Shown here piece by piece: positions 1-5,539 of a stretch of DNA of 21,686 nt. The position numbers and the translations under genes were made by a program. Origin of the DNA: a virus; IMG/VR virus record IMGVR_UViG_3300046000_003593, positions 1-21,686 of that record; one strand, 5' to 3'. Each line of letters begins with the position of its first letter. Within the stretch, counting starts at the first letter, position 1. The notes beneath the pieces are model-generated. The model ran no database searches. It was not told the DNA's origin and was given only the letters and a program-made list of their open reading frames with translations.

Positions 1-60
1 TATCCCGGCGACTACGAATCCAAGTAGTAGCACTAGGAACCAGCCAATAACTTCCATCAT
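1..60 (-). CDS. Small membrane protein, partial (cut by left edge)
   Basis: An open minus-strand frame starts at 60 (ATGATG, so 57 is an alternative) and runs off the window. Its ATG overlaps the TGA of the upstream winged-helix gene as ATGA, the coupling seen throughout this operon. The 20 visible residues are almost all hydrophobic (after MMEV: IGWFLVLLLGFVVAGI), consistent with an N-terminal membrane segment. No function can be given from the fragment. Confidence 0.5.
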   Translation of the reverse strand, partial: MMEVIGWFLVLLLGFVVAGI

Positions 61-365
61 ACGGCCCTCACTACTCTTTGACTACGCCCTGACCCGCTCT
101 TCTTTCTAAACCCAGTATCCACGATCAGGCCTTTTCTGATTAGCGGTGCGAACCTGGGGGTAATGCTGTGGGACCTGTACTGATACAGCGCCCGTTCTAC
201 TTCTTCTGCTGTACAGCCATTGGGGAATTCTTTGATGACCTCATAGACCAGTTGTTCAAGGTGGGAAGACTGCACTGTTTCAGCGGCCTCCTTGCTGGTG
301 TCTGGGTCTTCTGTACGTGCCATTTGCTTGGGGTTTGTGCCAAACAGTTTGTTAAACCAGTTCAT
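57..365 (-). CDS. Winged-helix-like small phage protein
   Basis: 102 aa. After a basic N-terminus there is an ARTEDPDTSKEAA segment (residues 16-28), a conserved opening in a group of small phage proteins. Next comes a helix-rich part and a C-terminal SITPRFAPLIRKGLIVDTG stretch (about 67-85), which looks like the recognition helix and wing of a winged-helix domain. The tail is basic (KKSGSGRSQR). The start at 365 has an AAAGGAAAAACT ribosome binding site upstream. It probably binds DNA, perhaps as a regulator or replication accessory factor; that role is inferred from fold-like features only. It lies at the distal end of the recombination operon. Confidence 0.75.
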   Translation of the reverse strand: MNWFNKLFGTNPKQMARTEDPDTSKEAAETVQSSHLEQLVYEVIKEFPNGCTAEEVERALYQYRSHSITPRFAPLIRKGLIVDTGFRKKSGSGRSQRVVRAV

Positions 366-411
366 AGTTTTTCCTTTAGTTGGGGTACTTGCATTGCTTT
401 CCCCCGGTTAA

Positions 412-606
412 TTACTTGTTCTTTGCTCCAGGGGGACGGCCCCGGCGCTTTGTGGGCGCACTTGGGGTTTCGGCCTTGGTGCCTAGATCCCATTCCGACT
501 CTTCAACCGCCTGCACAATCGCTTGGATCTTGCGGATTTGGTCAAAGTCAAAGGTTTCAATGGTGACCAAGCCACCGCCAATAATTTGCATTTCAAGTTT
601 ATACAT
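412..606 (-). CDS. Small protein with AT-hook-like basic tail
   Basis: 64 aa, not recognised as a named family. The N-terminal two thirds (MYKLEMQIIGGG...) could form a beta hairpin and a helix. The C-terminus KRRGRPPGAKNK contains the RGRPP core of an AT-hook, so binding in the minor groove of AT-rich DNA is plausible. The start at 606 has AGGACTTGAA upstream. It lies between the SSB-like gene and the winged-helix gene, so a DNA-associated role would fit, but this is inference. Confidence 0.65.
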   Translation of the reverse strand: MYKLEMQIIGGGLVTIETFDFDQIRKIQAIVQAVEESEWDLGTKAETPSAPTKRRGRPPGAKNK

Positions 607-618
607 TTCAAGTCCTAT

Positions 619-870
619 TCAAAAGGGGATGTCATCATCAGAGATTGGGGCGCTCTTGCGGGTTGGCTCAGAGGACTGTCTAAAGGTTTCGCCTTTCTTT
701 TTGATTTGCAAAGACATCCACTTTCCGTCCTTGCCATCTTTGATCCAAGCGTTTAACCAGAATTCAACACCATCTACGTTGATAGACCCGTTGTAGTCAC
801 TGTGGGTTTCGTTCTCCTTCTTTTTGTTTTTAGAAAGAGAACCCCTGTTTGTTTTGTCAAATTCAGCCAC
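619..870 (-). CDS. Single-stranded-DNA-binding-like protein with SSB tip
   Basis: 83 aa. The core (about 6-60) has the TNRGSLSKN and YNGSINVDGVEFWLNAWIK segments of a short family of phage proteins thought to have an OB-type fold. A linker with S/T/P residues leads to the extreme C-terminus SDDDIPF. This matches the acidic tip by which bacterial SSB recruits partner proteins. The start is a GTG directly after the TAA of the ERF gene. It is preferred because AAAGGA lies 7 nt upstream. Pairing with an ERF annealing protein in one operon fits phage recombination or replication. OB-fold assignment is from pattern, not from an alignment. Confidence 0.8.
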   Translation of the reverse strand: MAEFDKTNRGSLSKNKKKENETHSDYNGSINVDGVEFWLNAWIKDGKDGKWMSLQIKKKGETFRQSSEPTRKSAPISDDDIPF

Positions 871-1488
871 TTATTTTCCTTTCGCAAGTTCAGCTTGTTT
901 TTTAATTGCAGACCGAGATTTACTATCCAACAATCCCCAAAGGAATGTCTTCTCTTCAGAGTCGGTTATCTCTGAAACTTCTTCATAGGCACCCATGACA
1001 TCGTCTTGGTCCATGTGGTCCTTCACTGATATGGCAACGTCACGCAACAAACTTTCACGCTTGGGGTCGATCAGTACGCCTTCTGTGGGCCTGTGCTTTG
1101 GTGCGGCAGTCTGTCCTGTGGTTGCGTCCAGTGCGTCATGCTCAACGATTTCAAGAGCGGCAACCCACAAATAGCGGCGCAGGTATGTCTGTACTGCCCC
1201 AAGGTTTTGGACCTCATGGCACCCCTTTAAAGCGGCGCTAGACATAGGGCTTGTGATGACAATGCGGTCTTCTGGTTTGTCAGTGTTCACAATCGTCATG
1301 CTGGCTTCTTCTTTGCCAAAACTGATGATAGAAGTAAGACCCACACGATCAAAGATCTCCATTGCCGGGATGATAAAGTCGCCTAACTCAAAGTAGTAGT
1401 AGTTAGCAAATTTGTTATGGCCTGACTTTTTAAGTGCAGACCCATGAAACTGCTGTCGAGCTATGTTCAATCGTTTATATACATTCAT
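871..1488 (-). CDS. erf: ERF-family single-strand annealing protein
   Basis: 205 aa, in the size range of P22 Erf (204 aa). The N-terminal domain carries HNKFANYYYFELGDFI (24-39) and the signature segment GAVQTYLRRYLWVAALEI (98-115), typical of ERF proteins that anneal complementary single strands during recombination and genome circularisation. The C-terminal part is less conserved and probably contacts partners. It directly precedes the SSB-like gene and overlaps the next upstream gene by ATGA (1485-1488). The combination is a classic phage recombination pair. No exonuclease gene is visible beside it. Confidence 0.9.
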   Translation of the reverse strand: MNVYKRLNIARQQFHGSALKKSGHNKFANYYYFELGDFIIPAMEIFDRVGLTSIISFGKEEASMTIVNTDKPEDRIVITSPMSSAALKGCHEVQNLGAVQTYLRRYLWVAALEIVEHDALDATTGQTAAPKHRPTEGVLIDPKRESLLRDVAISVKDHMDQDDVMGAYEEVSEITDSEEKTFLWGLLDSKSRSAIKKQAELAKGK

Positions 1489-1685
1489 TTCTTTTCTCCA
1501 AAAGCCAATTCATATTCTGAGGTGATGATGTAATGTTGATCCTCTTCATATAGATCACCAAAACGTCCAAAGTGGTTTTCTTTACAGCATGACCACTTGT
1601 CATCTTTAGGTTCTAGGCAGTAGTAACAGTACTCTGTATCTGACTGCATAAACTCTGCTTTCAGTTGTTGGTAAAACTCTTTCAC
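1485..1685 (-). CDS. Small cysteine-containing protein of unknown function
   Basis: 66 aa. Start codon is GTG at 1685, forming a GTGA overlap with the TGA of the upstream gene; a GGAG lies about 10 nt upstream. Residues 20-34 contain CYYC and CC (YCYYCLEPKDDKWSCC), a possible small metal-binding knuckle. The remainder is acidic and aromatic. I do not recognise a family. Coupling to the ERF gene suggests co-expression with recombination functions. Confidence 0.65.
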   Translation of the reverse strand: MKEFYQQLKAEFMQSDTEYCYYCLEPKDDKWSCCKENHFGRFGDLYEEDQHYIITSEYELAFGEKK

Positions 1686-1891
1686 AGTGTTGACTCCAAA
1701 TATTGAATAGATGAATCCCGCATCAAATCCATGATGTCTTGTCCATCGGGTGTTTGTACGCCTTTTAAAACATACTCATCAAGCATGTCTCGCTCATACA
1801 CAAGCATTAATTGAACCTCTTTGTATTCAACACACTTTGTGTACTGTTGCATTGCCATGTTGTAGTGAACAACATCTTTTTCCCAGTTCAT
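1682..1891 (-). CDS. Hypothetical small protein
   Basis: 69 aa, methionine-rich and probably helical (MNWEKDVVHYNMAMQQY...). No recognised motif. It starts within an ATGA overlap with the upstream gene (1888-1891) and ends in a GTGA overlap with the downstream one. This tight coupling is the main reason to call it real. Function unknown. Confidence 0.65.
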   Translation of the reverse strand: MNWEKDVVHYNMAMQQYTKCVEYKEVQLMLVYERDMLDEYVLKGVQTPDGQDIMDLMRDSSIQYLESTL

Positions 1892-2088
1892 CGTTTACCC
1901 CCAACTACTTTTAATGGCTTGATTTCTTTTTCGGGAGGGGGTGGCTCCATAGTGAGACTGGGGGGCACCCAACCATATCGCTTCCAAGTGGCCTGCACAT
2001 CAGCACCGCTTGTCCACGTATAGTTTTTATGCTCAACATGCACCCAGGGACGGGTGATCTTTGTGCCTTTAGGTGGGGTCCAGTTCAT
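1888..2088 (-). CDS. Hypothetical small protein, proline/tryptophan-rich
   Basis: 66 aa with four Trp residues and a PPPPEKEIKP stretch followed by a basic VVGGKR end. No family is recognised. ATGA overlaps at both ends (1888-1891 and 2085-2088) place it firmly in the operon. Confidence 0.6.
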   Translation of the reverse strand: MNWTPPKGTKITRPWVHVEHKNYTWTSGADVQATWKRYGWVPPSLTMEPPPPEKEIKPLKVVGGKR

Positions 2089-2291
2089 ATCTTCTCCTCA
2101 AATGGGTCGCCCCAGGTTGAATGCACACCAGTATGCATATTGAGATACCCATCATCTTGCTTGATGATGACTTGGCCTTCATCAGATATCCATGTGTCGC
2201 CTGACTTGACATAGGTATGCTCAGTCGAGGCTTTGAATGAATCACTGGTGAAGTAAGTGATGCCAGAGAACAGGTTAGTAAAGATGCTCAT
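2085..2291 (-). CDS. Hypothetical small protein
   Basis: 68 aa. The start at 2291 (MSIFTNLFSG) is chosen over an in-frame start at 2336 because it makes an ATGA overlap with the TGA of the upstream gene, as elsewhere in the operon. Sequence is polar, with DTWISDEGQVIIKQDDGYLNMHTG suggesting beta strands. No function recognised. Confidence 0.6.
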   Translation of the reverse strand: MSIFTNLFSGITYFTSDSFKASTEHTYVKSGDTWISDEGQVIIKQDDGYLNMHTGVHSTWGDPFEEKI

Positions 2292-2614
2292 AGCTTCTCC
2301 GCAATCATGTTTGCAAGGGTTTCTTGGACCTGCCAAGCCGCCTGGGTAGCGTTACCCTGCAACAGCATCACAAGAGCCTTGGTGAGGTCTTCTTGATGGC
2401 TTAAAGCACTATGGCTGTCACCCAGCAACTCAAAGAAGAATTGATCTTTGCTGACCTTTTCGTACTTAAGGTCAAACATCCAATCATCTGAATCTTTAAA
2501 CTCTTGAATACATTTCTGGATGTATTCTTCACGCAATATTCTATTTGCGTCTGCTTTGTCGATGCTGGCTTGGTGCTGGTTAAGCAAGCGATCGTAGTGT
2601 TGGTCAATGCTCAT
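2288..2614 (-). CDS. Hypothetical helical protein
   Basis: 108 aa. The start at 2614 (MSIDQHYDRLLNQ) is preferred over an upstream alternative at 2707 because it overlaps the TGA of the preceding gene as ATGA. The composition is charged and helical throughout (QASIDKADANRILREEYIQKC... LAKMI-type C-terminus). No family recognised. Its position in the ERF/SSB operon is the only clue to role. Confidence 0.6.
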   Translation of the reverse strand: MSIDQHYDRLLNQHQASIDKADANRILREEYIQKCIQEFKDSDDWMFDLKYEKVSKDQFFFELLGDSHSALSHQEDLTKALVMLLQGNATQAAWQVQETLANMIAEKL

Positions 2615-2802
2615 TTGACCTCCACTTCTACGCTGTTTGAGTACATGTAAATAATCGCATCCATCTTGCCAACCATCTTTGCAAGAGGTTTTGCTACACG
2701 GTCCCATTCGGCTGAATCTGCTTCAGCGCCACGGTACTTTTGGTAGGCATCCAATGCTTTGTTTACTTCTGCTTGGATCTCAATTAAATCGCTAAGTTTC
2801 AT
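2611..2802 (-). CDS. Hypothetical helical protein, first gene of the left operon
   Basis: 63 aa, helical (LIEIQAEVNKALDAYQKYRG), not recognised. It is the promoter-proximal gene of the minus-strand recombination operon, with an AAAGGAAAA ribosome binding site and an ATG at 2802. The promoter at 2839-2867 lies just upstream, giving a leader of roughly 30 nt. Confidence 0.65.
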   Translation of the reverse strand: MKLSDLIEIQAEVNKALDAYQKYRGAEADSAEWDRVAKPLAKMVGKMDAIIYMYSNSVEVEVK

Positions 2803-2838
2803 TTGGTTTTCCTTTGAACTCCGACATGGAGTGACTGG

Positions 2839-2867
2839 ACTTTATTTGATCTAGATCCTATTGTCAA
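2839..2867 (-). promoter_or_regulatory. Leftward early promoter
   Basis: On the minus strand a perfect TTGACA -35 (2862-2867) is followed after 17 nt by TAAAGT (2839-2844), a 4/6 match to TATAAT. It faces the ERF/SSB operon and lies between the two divergent transcription units. A perfect 10-bp palindrome GATCTAGATC (2848-2857) sits inside the spacer and is a candidate operator. Confidence 0.7.
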
Positions 2868-2923
2868 ACACAACACTAAAATACCTTATCTAGTCGTGGG
2901 GTTATTGCATTTACCGACAATAG
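2858..2923. promoter_or_regulatory. Inverted 8-bp repeat, candidate operator pair
   Basis: CTATTGTC (2858-2865) overlaps the -35 of the leftward promoter. Its exact inverted copy GACAATAG (2916-2923) lies in the spacer of the rightward promoter. One repressor bound at both copies could control both early promoters. This is inferred from symmetry and position only. Confidence 0.4.
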
Positions 2924-2933
2924 TTGCTACTAT
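2905..2933 (+). promoter_or_regulatory. Rightward early promoter, probably giving a leaderless message
   Basis: TTGCAT (2905-2910), a 17-nt spacer, and TACTAT (2928-2933) form a good sigma70-type promoter. Transcription would be expected to start about 7 nt after the -10, which is at or next to the A of the ATG at 2940. No purine-rich ribosome binding site precedes that ATG. Confidence 0.65.
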
Positions 2934-2939
2934 ACCGCT

Positions 2940-3113
2940 ATGAACATTCAAGACCTACAAAAGCACACCACCCTGTACAAGGTGGCTTTGCTTCTCAACC
3001 TAACCCCTCCCGCTGTCTACAAATGGAGAAAGAGTGGCATTCCTCCTTTGAGACTTTATCAACTGAAAGAACTGAAACCTGAATGGTTTGAAAGGAATGA
3101 AGATGGAACCTGA
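2940..3113 (+). CDS. Cro-like helix-turn-helix regulator
   Basis: 57 aa. The segment from about 14 to 37 (KVALLLNLTPPAVYKWRKSG) reads as a helix-turn-helix: a small-residue first helix, a turn, then AVYKWRKSG as recognition helix. It is followed by IPPLRLYQLKEL, the typical end of phage Cro/YdaS-type proteins. It likely represses the divergent early promoters. The ATG at 2940 has no visible Shine-Dalgarno and coincides with the predicted transcription start. It is the first gene of the rightward operon. A separate CI-type repressor was not found in this window. Confidence 0.85.
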   Translation: MNIQDLQKHTTLYKVALLLNLTPPAVYKWRKSGIPPLRLYQLKELKPEWFERNEDGT

Positions 3114-3348
3114 AGATGAAGCATTTGAGCAACTGGCTTTGAAGCAAGGTAGCTGGCAACACACCAGTGGATGGCGCAAGAAGCAAATAGCCCACATGGA
3201 TGTGCATTCACACCCGGCTGAGTTTGTCCACCTGCACCGCAATGACACCCTGGAAGAAGTTGCCCGTGAGATAGAGCAGTTTGCTGGCCCTTTTGGCAGA
3301 GACACGGTGCAGTCTTTTGCGGCCTTGGTAAGAGGAATGAAGAAATGA
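3103..3348 (+). CDS. Hypothetical small protein
   Basis: 81 aa, acidic N-terminus (MEPEDEAFEQLALKQG), then a mixed polar body with several His (HMDVHSHPAEFVHLH). The start at 3103 is chosen because AAAGGA lies 6 nt upstream, better than in-frame TTG or ATG codons at 3088 and 3097. It overlaps the regulator gene by 11 nt and the next gene by ATGA. No family recognised. Confidence 0.65.
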   Translation: MEPEDEAFEQLALKQGSWQHTSGWRKKQIAHMDVHSHPAEFVHLHRNDTLEEVAREIEQFAGPFGRDTVQSFAALVRGMKK

Positions 3349-3560
3349 ATGAAATTGCTATTGGAGACATTGTGCAGGTCACACCAGACAAAGAAATGTT
3401 TGGGGCTTGCATGGTCGTGGTGACAGAACTCAAGAGTTTTGGCATTCAAGGGTATGTGCAATCTGCTGGCATACCTGGACAGCAGTACATCCGCTTGAAG
3501 TTTGATGAATATGAGCCTACTGGGGGTAAAGCTGTGTGGGTGGTTGGAGAACAAGCATGA
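3345..3560 (+). CDS. Small beta-rich protein of unknown function
   Basis: 71 aa. The IAIGDIVQVTPDKEMFGACMVVVTELK opening and later QYIRLKFDEYEPTGGKAVW suggest a small SH3-like beta barrel. This type of short protein is common among phage early genes, without a known role. ATGA overlaps at both ends (3345-3348, 3557-3560). Confidence 0.65.
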   Translation: MNEIAIGDIVQVTPDKEMFGACMVVVTELKSFGIQGYVQSAGIPGQQYIRLKFDEYEPTGGKAVWVVGEQA

Positions 3561-3703
3561 CTAAAGAACAAGCCCTGCAAATCATCAAGCTGTTGTCAGC
3601 GGTTGAATCATGGTCATTTGCAGACAATCACCGAATGCCCGACTACCTGTATGAACGAATTGAAGAAGCTATGGCAGTGTTGGAACAAGAGGTTCTGAAA
3701 TGA
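3557..3703 (+). CDS. 48-aa hypothetical protein
   Basis: Begins with MTKEQALQIIKLLSAVESW and continues as an amphipathic helical protein ending LEQEVLK. It is held between two ATGA overlaps (3557-3560 and 3700-3703), so the frame is used continuously from one gene to the next. No family recognised. Confidence 0.65.
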   Translation: MTKEQALQIIKLLSAVESWSFADNHRMPDYLYERIEEAMAVLEQEVLK

Positions 3704-3918
3704 CACAAGAAGCATTCAAAGCGTGGTGGTACAACGAAGGCAGTCAACCACCATTTAAGCACCATGACTGTGAAGAACACACTATGCGTATGTGTGAGAT
3801 TGCGTGGGCAAATGGTGCTTTTAAAGAGCGTGAGGCGTGTGCAAAGATGGTAGACCACATACTTAAAGAAGGTGGTGGCACATGGGGCGATGCCATCAGA
3901 GCAAAGGGACAAGCATGA
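3700..3918 (+). CDS. Hypothetical small protein with AWWYN motif
   Basis: 72 aa. The form MTQEAFKAWWYNEGS..., then AWANGAFKEREACAKMVDHIL, is a layout seen in many short phage proteins of unknown role. The FKEREACAKM segment is particularly common in such proteins. ATGA overlaps at both ends support the call. Confidence 0.7.
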   Translation: MTQEAFKAWWYNEGSQPPFKHHDCEEHTMRMCEIAWANGAFKEREACAKMVDHILKEGGGTWGDAIRAKGQA

Positions 3919-3989
3919 CAAGCTATTGCGTGTACTGCAAACGCCCTGTTTTTACTATATTGACCAAGTGTAGGAGTTGCGGAAAATGA
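3915..3989 (+). CDS. 24-aa zinc-knuckle-like miniprotein
   Basis: The frame ATG at 3915 to TGA at 3989 encodes MTSYCVYCKRPVFTILTKCR followed by SCGK. Two CxxC pairs (residues 5/8 and 19/22) spaced for a single zinc ribbon fill almost the whole peptide. ATGA overlaps on both sides (3915-3918, 3986-3989) argue that it is translated. Function unknown; zinc binding is inferred from the cysteines. Confidence 0.55.
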   Translation: MTSYCVYCKRPVFTILTKCRSCGK

Positions 3990-4162
3990 CTGATGAAAAA
4001 CCAGCACCTCGCCCCTGCCAATCATGGTGGGATTGGTATTTGTCACCGCCAGAAAACTGGAATGAAAAATACGGAAACGCGTTTGTCTGGACGGCGCAAG
4101 AAAAAGCATTGATGCAACAACTCAAGCAAAAGAACGGCTACGCCGAGGAGAAGAACACATGA
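3986..4162 (+). CDS. 58-aa hypothetical protein, tryptophan-rich
   Basis: Start at 3986 in an ATGA overlap (an in-frame TTG at 3977 is less likely). CQSWWDWYLSPPENWNEKYG is rich in Trp and Pro. The second half is polar and helical (TAQEKALMQQLKQKNG). It ends in an ATGA overlap with the next gene. No family recognised. Confidence 0.6.
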   Translation: MTDEKPAPRPCQSWWDWYLSPPENWNEKYGNAFVWTAQEKALMQQLKQKNGYAEEKNT

Positions 4163-4311
4163 AGGCACGTAAAGTATTCCACGCACTAATGTCCTCTAAG
4201 AACTATACAGATGCTGATCTAGCCATGACTGGAGACAAGTACACCAATCCCGCTATGCAACAACGCTGGAACTATTTCTTGGCAGGCTGGGAGATGAGGG
4301 GTGTGATGTGA
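4159..4311 (+). CDS. 50-aa hypothetical protein
   Basis: MKARKVFHALMSSKNYTDAD opens a 50-residue polypeptide ending NYFLAGWEMRGVM. The C-terminal RWNYFLAGWEM pattern recurs in small phage proteins with no known function. It starts in an ATGA overlap and ends in a GTGA overlap (4308-4311) with a membrane peptide gene. Confidence 0.6.
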   Translation: MKARKVFHALMSSKNYTDADLAMTGDKYTNPAMQQRWNYFLAGWEMRGVM

Positions 4312-4406
4312 AAGAAGTCTTATCTGTCATTTTGTTTTTGCCCTTGTGGGGCCTTGTTTGCCGGGGACTGTATGAACTTTTTATGTTTGGATGGAATTTA
4401 ATATGA
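4308..4406 (+). CDS. 32-aa single-span membrane peptide (GTG start)
   Basis: GTG at 4308 overlaps the TGA of the previous gene, and the TGA at 4404-4406 overlaps the ATG of the next. After a short basic start the residues VLSVILFLPLWGLVC form a hydrophobic segment, followed by an Arg and further hydrophobic or aromatic residues. A small inner-membrane protein is likely; role unknown. Confidence 0.5.
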   Translation: MKEVLSVILFLPLWGLVCRGLYELFMFGWNLI

Positions 4407-4789
4407 GCTTTGTTTATTTTTGGAATGCATGGCCCAAGTCAGAGCGCAAGGGTGCTAAACGTGCCTGTCTAGCAAAGTGGCAAAAGATGAACCTGGACGC
4501 TGAGATTGATCAGATTTTGCTCCACGTAGAGTGGATGAAGACCACCGATTCATGGAAGAAAAACAATGGTGAATTCATACCTGCGCCCCTTGTTTACATC
4601 AATCAAGCAAGGTGGGACGGTGCTGAAGTGCCAGAAATGACCATAAACCTATCAGTGTCTTTCAAAGATCCTGTATTACAAAAGATGGATGAAGATGCCA
4701 AAAAAGCAGTCCCTATGCCTAAAGCTGTGGCTGAAAAATTAAAAGAATTAAGAAACATGAAAACAAGATCATTTGATCTATATAATTGA
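4403..4789 (+). CDS. Replication initiator C-terminal-like protein
   Basis: 128 aa. Residues 6-12 (FWNAWPK) and 58-73 (FIPAPLVYINQARWDG) match the conserved end of phage O-type/DnaD-like replication proteins, where the pattern is F-Y-P-K ... FIP-P-WLN-RW. The usual N-terminal winged-helix origin-binding part is absent, so this is a stand-alone version. It may recruit or load host helicase at an origin. The start at 4403 keeps the ATGA coupling; ATG at 4391 is possible. It is the last gene before the non-coding region with hairpin and DnaA box, which supports a replication role. Confidence 0.65.
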   Translation: MSFVYFWNAWPKSERKGAKRACLAKWQKMNLDAEIDQILLHVEWMKTTDSWKKNNGEFIPAPLVYINQARWDGAEVPEMTINLSVSFKDPVLQKMDEDAKKAVPMPKAVAEKLKELRNMKTRSFDLYN

Positions 4790-4816
4790 TTCCGTTGCCG
4801 TAGGAAGCGACATATG

Positions 4817-4892
4817 AAGCCGTTTACACATGCTCTCGCCCTTGGTTTTTACTTTAGGGTTCCTACCGAGGGCAGTTGTAAACGGCTTTTTT
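4817..4892 (+). terminator. Long two-stem hairpin with T-run (terminator or structured RNA)
   Basis: A perfect 12-bp outer stem (AAGCCGTTTACA 4817-4828 with TGTAAACGGCTT 4877-4888) ends in six T. Inside it a second stem pairs GCCCTTGG (4838-4845) with CCGAGGGC (4866-4873), one G-T wobble, around a 20-nt loop. The T-run and its place 28 nt after a gene stop suggest an intrinsic terminator. The size and inner stem are more elaborate than a simple terminator. Confidence 0.65.
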
Positions 4893-5038
4893 GTTTCCAC
4901 AGTAGCCCTCAGGGCGGGATAGCAAATGGTCTGCATGGACTGAACCCAAGAAACACCGCACACCGATACACCCCGGATGTTGCGACCAGCGTTAATGTGG
5001 CGACTGGTAAATCACAGGTGCATGGTGGCAACAAGGCC

Positions 5039-5047
5039 TGTGGATAA
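5039..5047 (-). promoter_or_regulatory. Perfect DnaA box
   Basis: TGTGGATAA on the plus strand is TTATCCACA on the minus strand, the consensus DnaA box. It lies in the non-coding region just downstream of the putative replication gene. A single box is weak evidence for an origin. Confidence 0.4.
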
Positions 5048-5169
5048 AGTGAACACATTCGTCAAGCGCACTTGGGGCTTTTTTTGTTTCATACATTTAA
5101 AAGCCTGGAGCGGGAGAGATAGAACCCTTCTATCCACCCTTGGTAGACCTATGTCTAAAGGAAATTGAA

Positions 5170-5382
5170 TTGAATTACTATGATGCCCACAAGATATTGG
5201 ACCGTGTCAAAGATGGACATAAACCACCTGTGGCAGTGATCAACAAAGCATTGGAATTGACTGGAGACTACGATGGAGAGACTTGGCTTTATCCTTGGTG
5301 CGCTGGAACACGACTTGAAGGCGCAACAGAGGGTGGAAATGCATCAGGCGTTAGTCAGGGAGGTAATCCGAATGAGGATTAA
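5170..5382 (+). CDS. Small early protein, TTG start, overlaps next gene
   Basis: 70 aa. The only start with a good ribosome binding site is TTG at 5170, with AAAGGAAA 7 nt upstream. No ATG exists in the first part of the frame. The N-terminal part (NYYDAHKILDRVKDG ... VINKALELTGD) follows a pattern common in short phage proteins (ILDRVRDG ... INKALELTGD) of unknown role. The C-terminal part is Gly/Asn-rich and overlaps the next gene by 110 nt in another frame, which is unusual. It opens the second rightward operon. Confidence 0.55.
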   Translation: MNYYDAHKILDRVKDGHKPPVAVINKALELTGDYDGETWLYPWCAGTRLEGATEGGNASGVSQGGNPNED

Positions 5383-5539
5383 AGACCGGGACAAGGCACA
5401 TCAATGGCTCTACGGGAGGCGTGACGATGGCAAAGAGACAAAAGGATATATGCAACTTCATCCCACTTCAACACTGGATGCAGATGTCATTGACCAATGG
5501 AAAAAAGGAAATCGTGGAAGCCCAGGAGAGTGGAAATGA
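5273..5539 (+). CDS. Hypothetical charged helical protein
   Basis: 88 aa, strongly charged (HDLKAQQRVEMHQALVREVI, then RMRIKDRDKAHQWLYGRRDD). No family recognised. It begins inside the previous gene in a different frame. Its TGA overlaps the ATG of the next gene as ATGA, which is the best support for this frame. Confidence 0.6.
   Translation: MERLGFILGALEHDLKAQQRVEMHQALVREVIRMRIKDRDKAHQWLYGRRDDGKETKGYMQLHPTSTLDADVIDQWKKGNRGSPGEWK

Larger units (their letters stand above)
4790..5169. other. Non-coding region, candidate origin or regulatory RNA
   Basis: About 380 bp without a convincing gene. It holds the strong hairpin at 4817-4892, a GCCCTCAGGGC mini-palindrome near 4908, a perfect DnaA box at 5039-5047, a run of seven T after a weak AAGC/GCTT stem near 5068-5088, and a perfect 7-bp hairpin GATAGAA-CCC-TTCTATC (5118-5134). 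The open frames here are by-products of these repeats. Confidence 0.5.

Noticed and set aside
4814-5047. Plus-strand frame starting MKPFTHALALGFYF
   Set aside because: Its first 25 codons are the perfect inverted repeat of the hairpin, which explains the sequence. No Shine-Dalgarno, and the rest is not protein-like.
5105-5175. tRNA gene on the minus strand ending CCCGCTCCA
   Set aside because: No 5' acceptor strand, D-arm or anticodon arm at the right distance; the T-arm position holds a plain 7-bp hairpin with a 3-nt loop.
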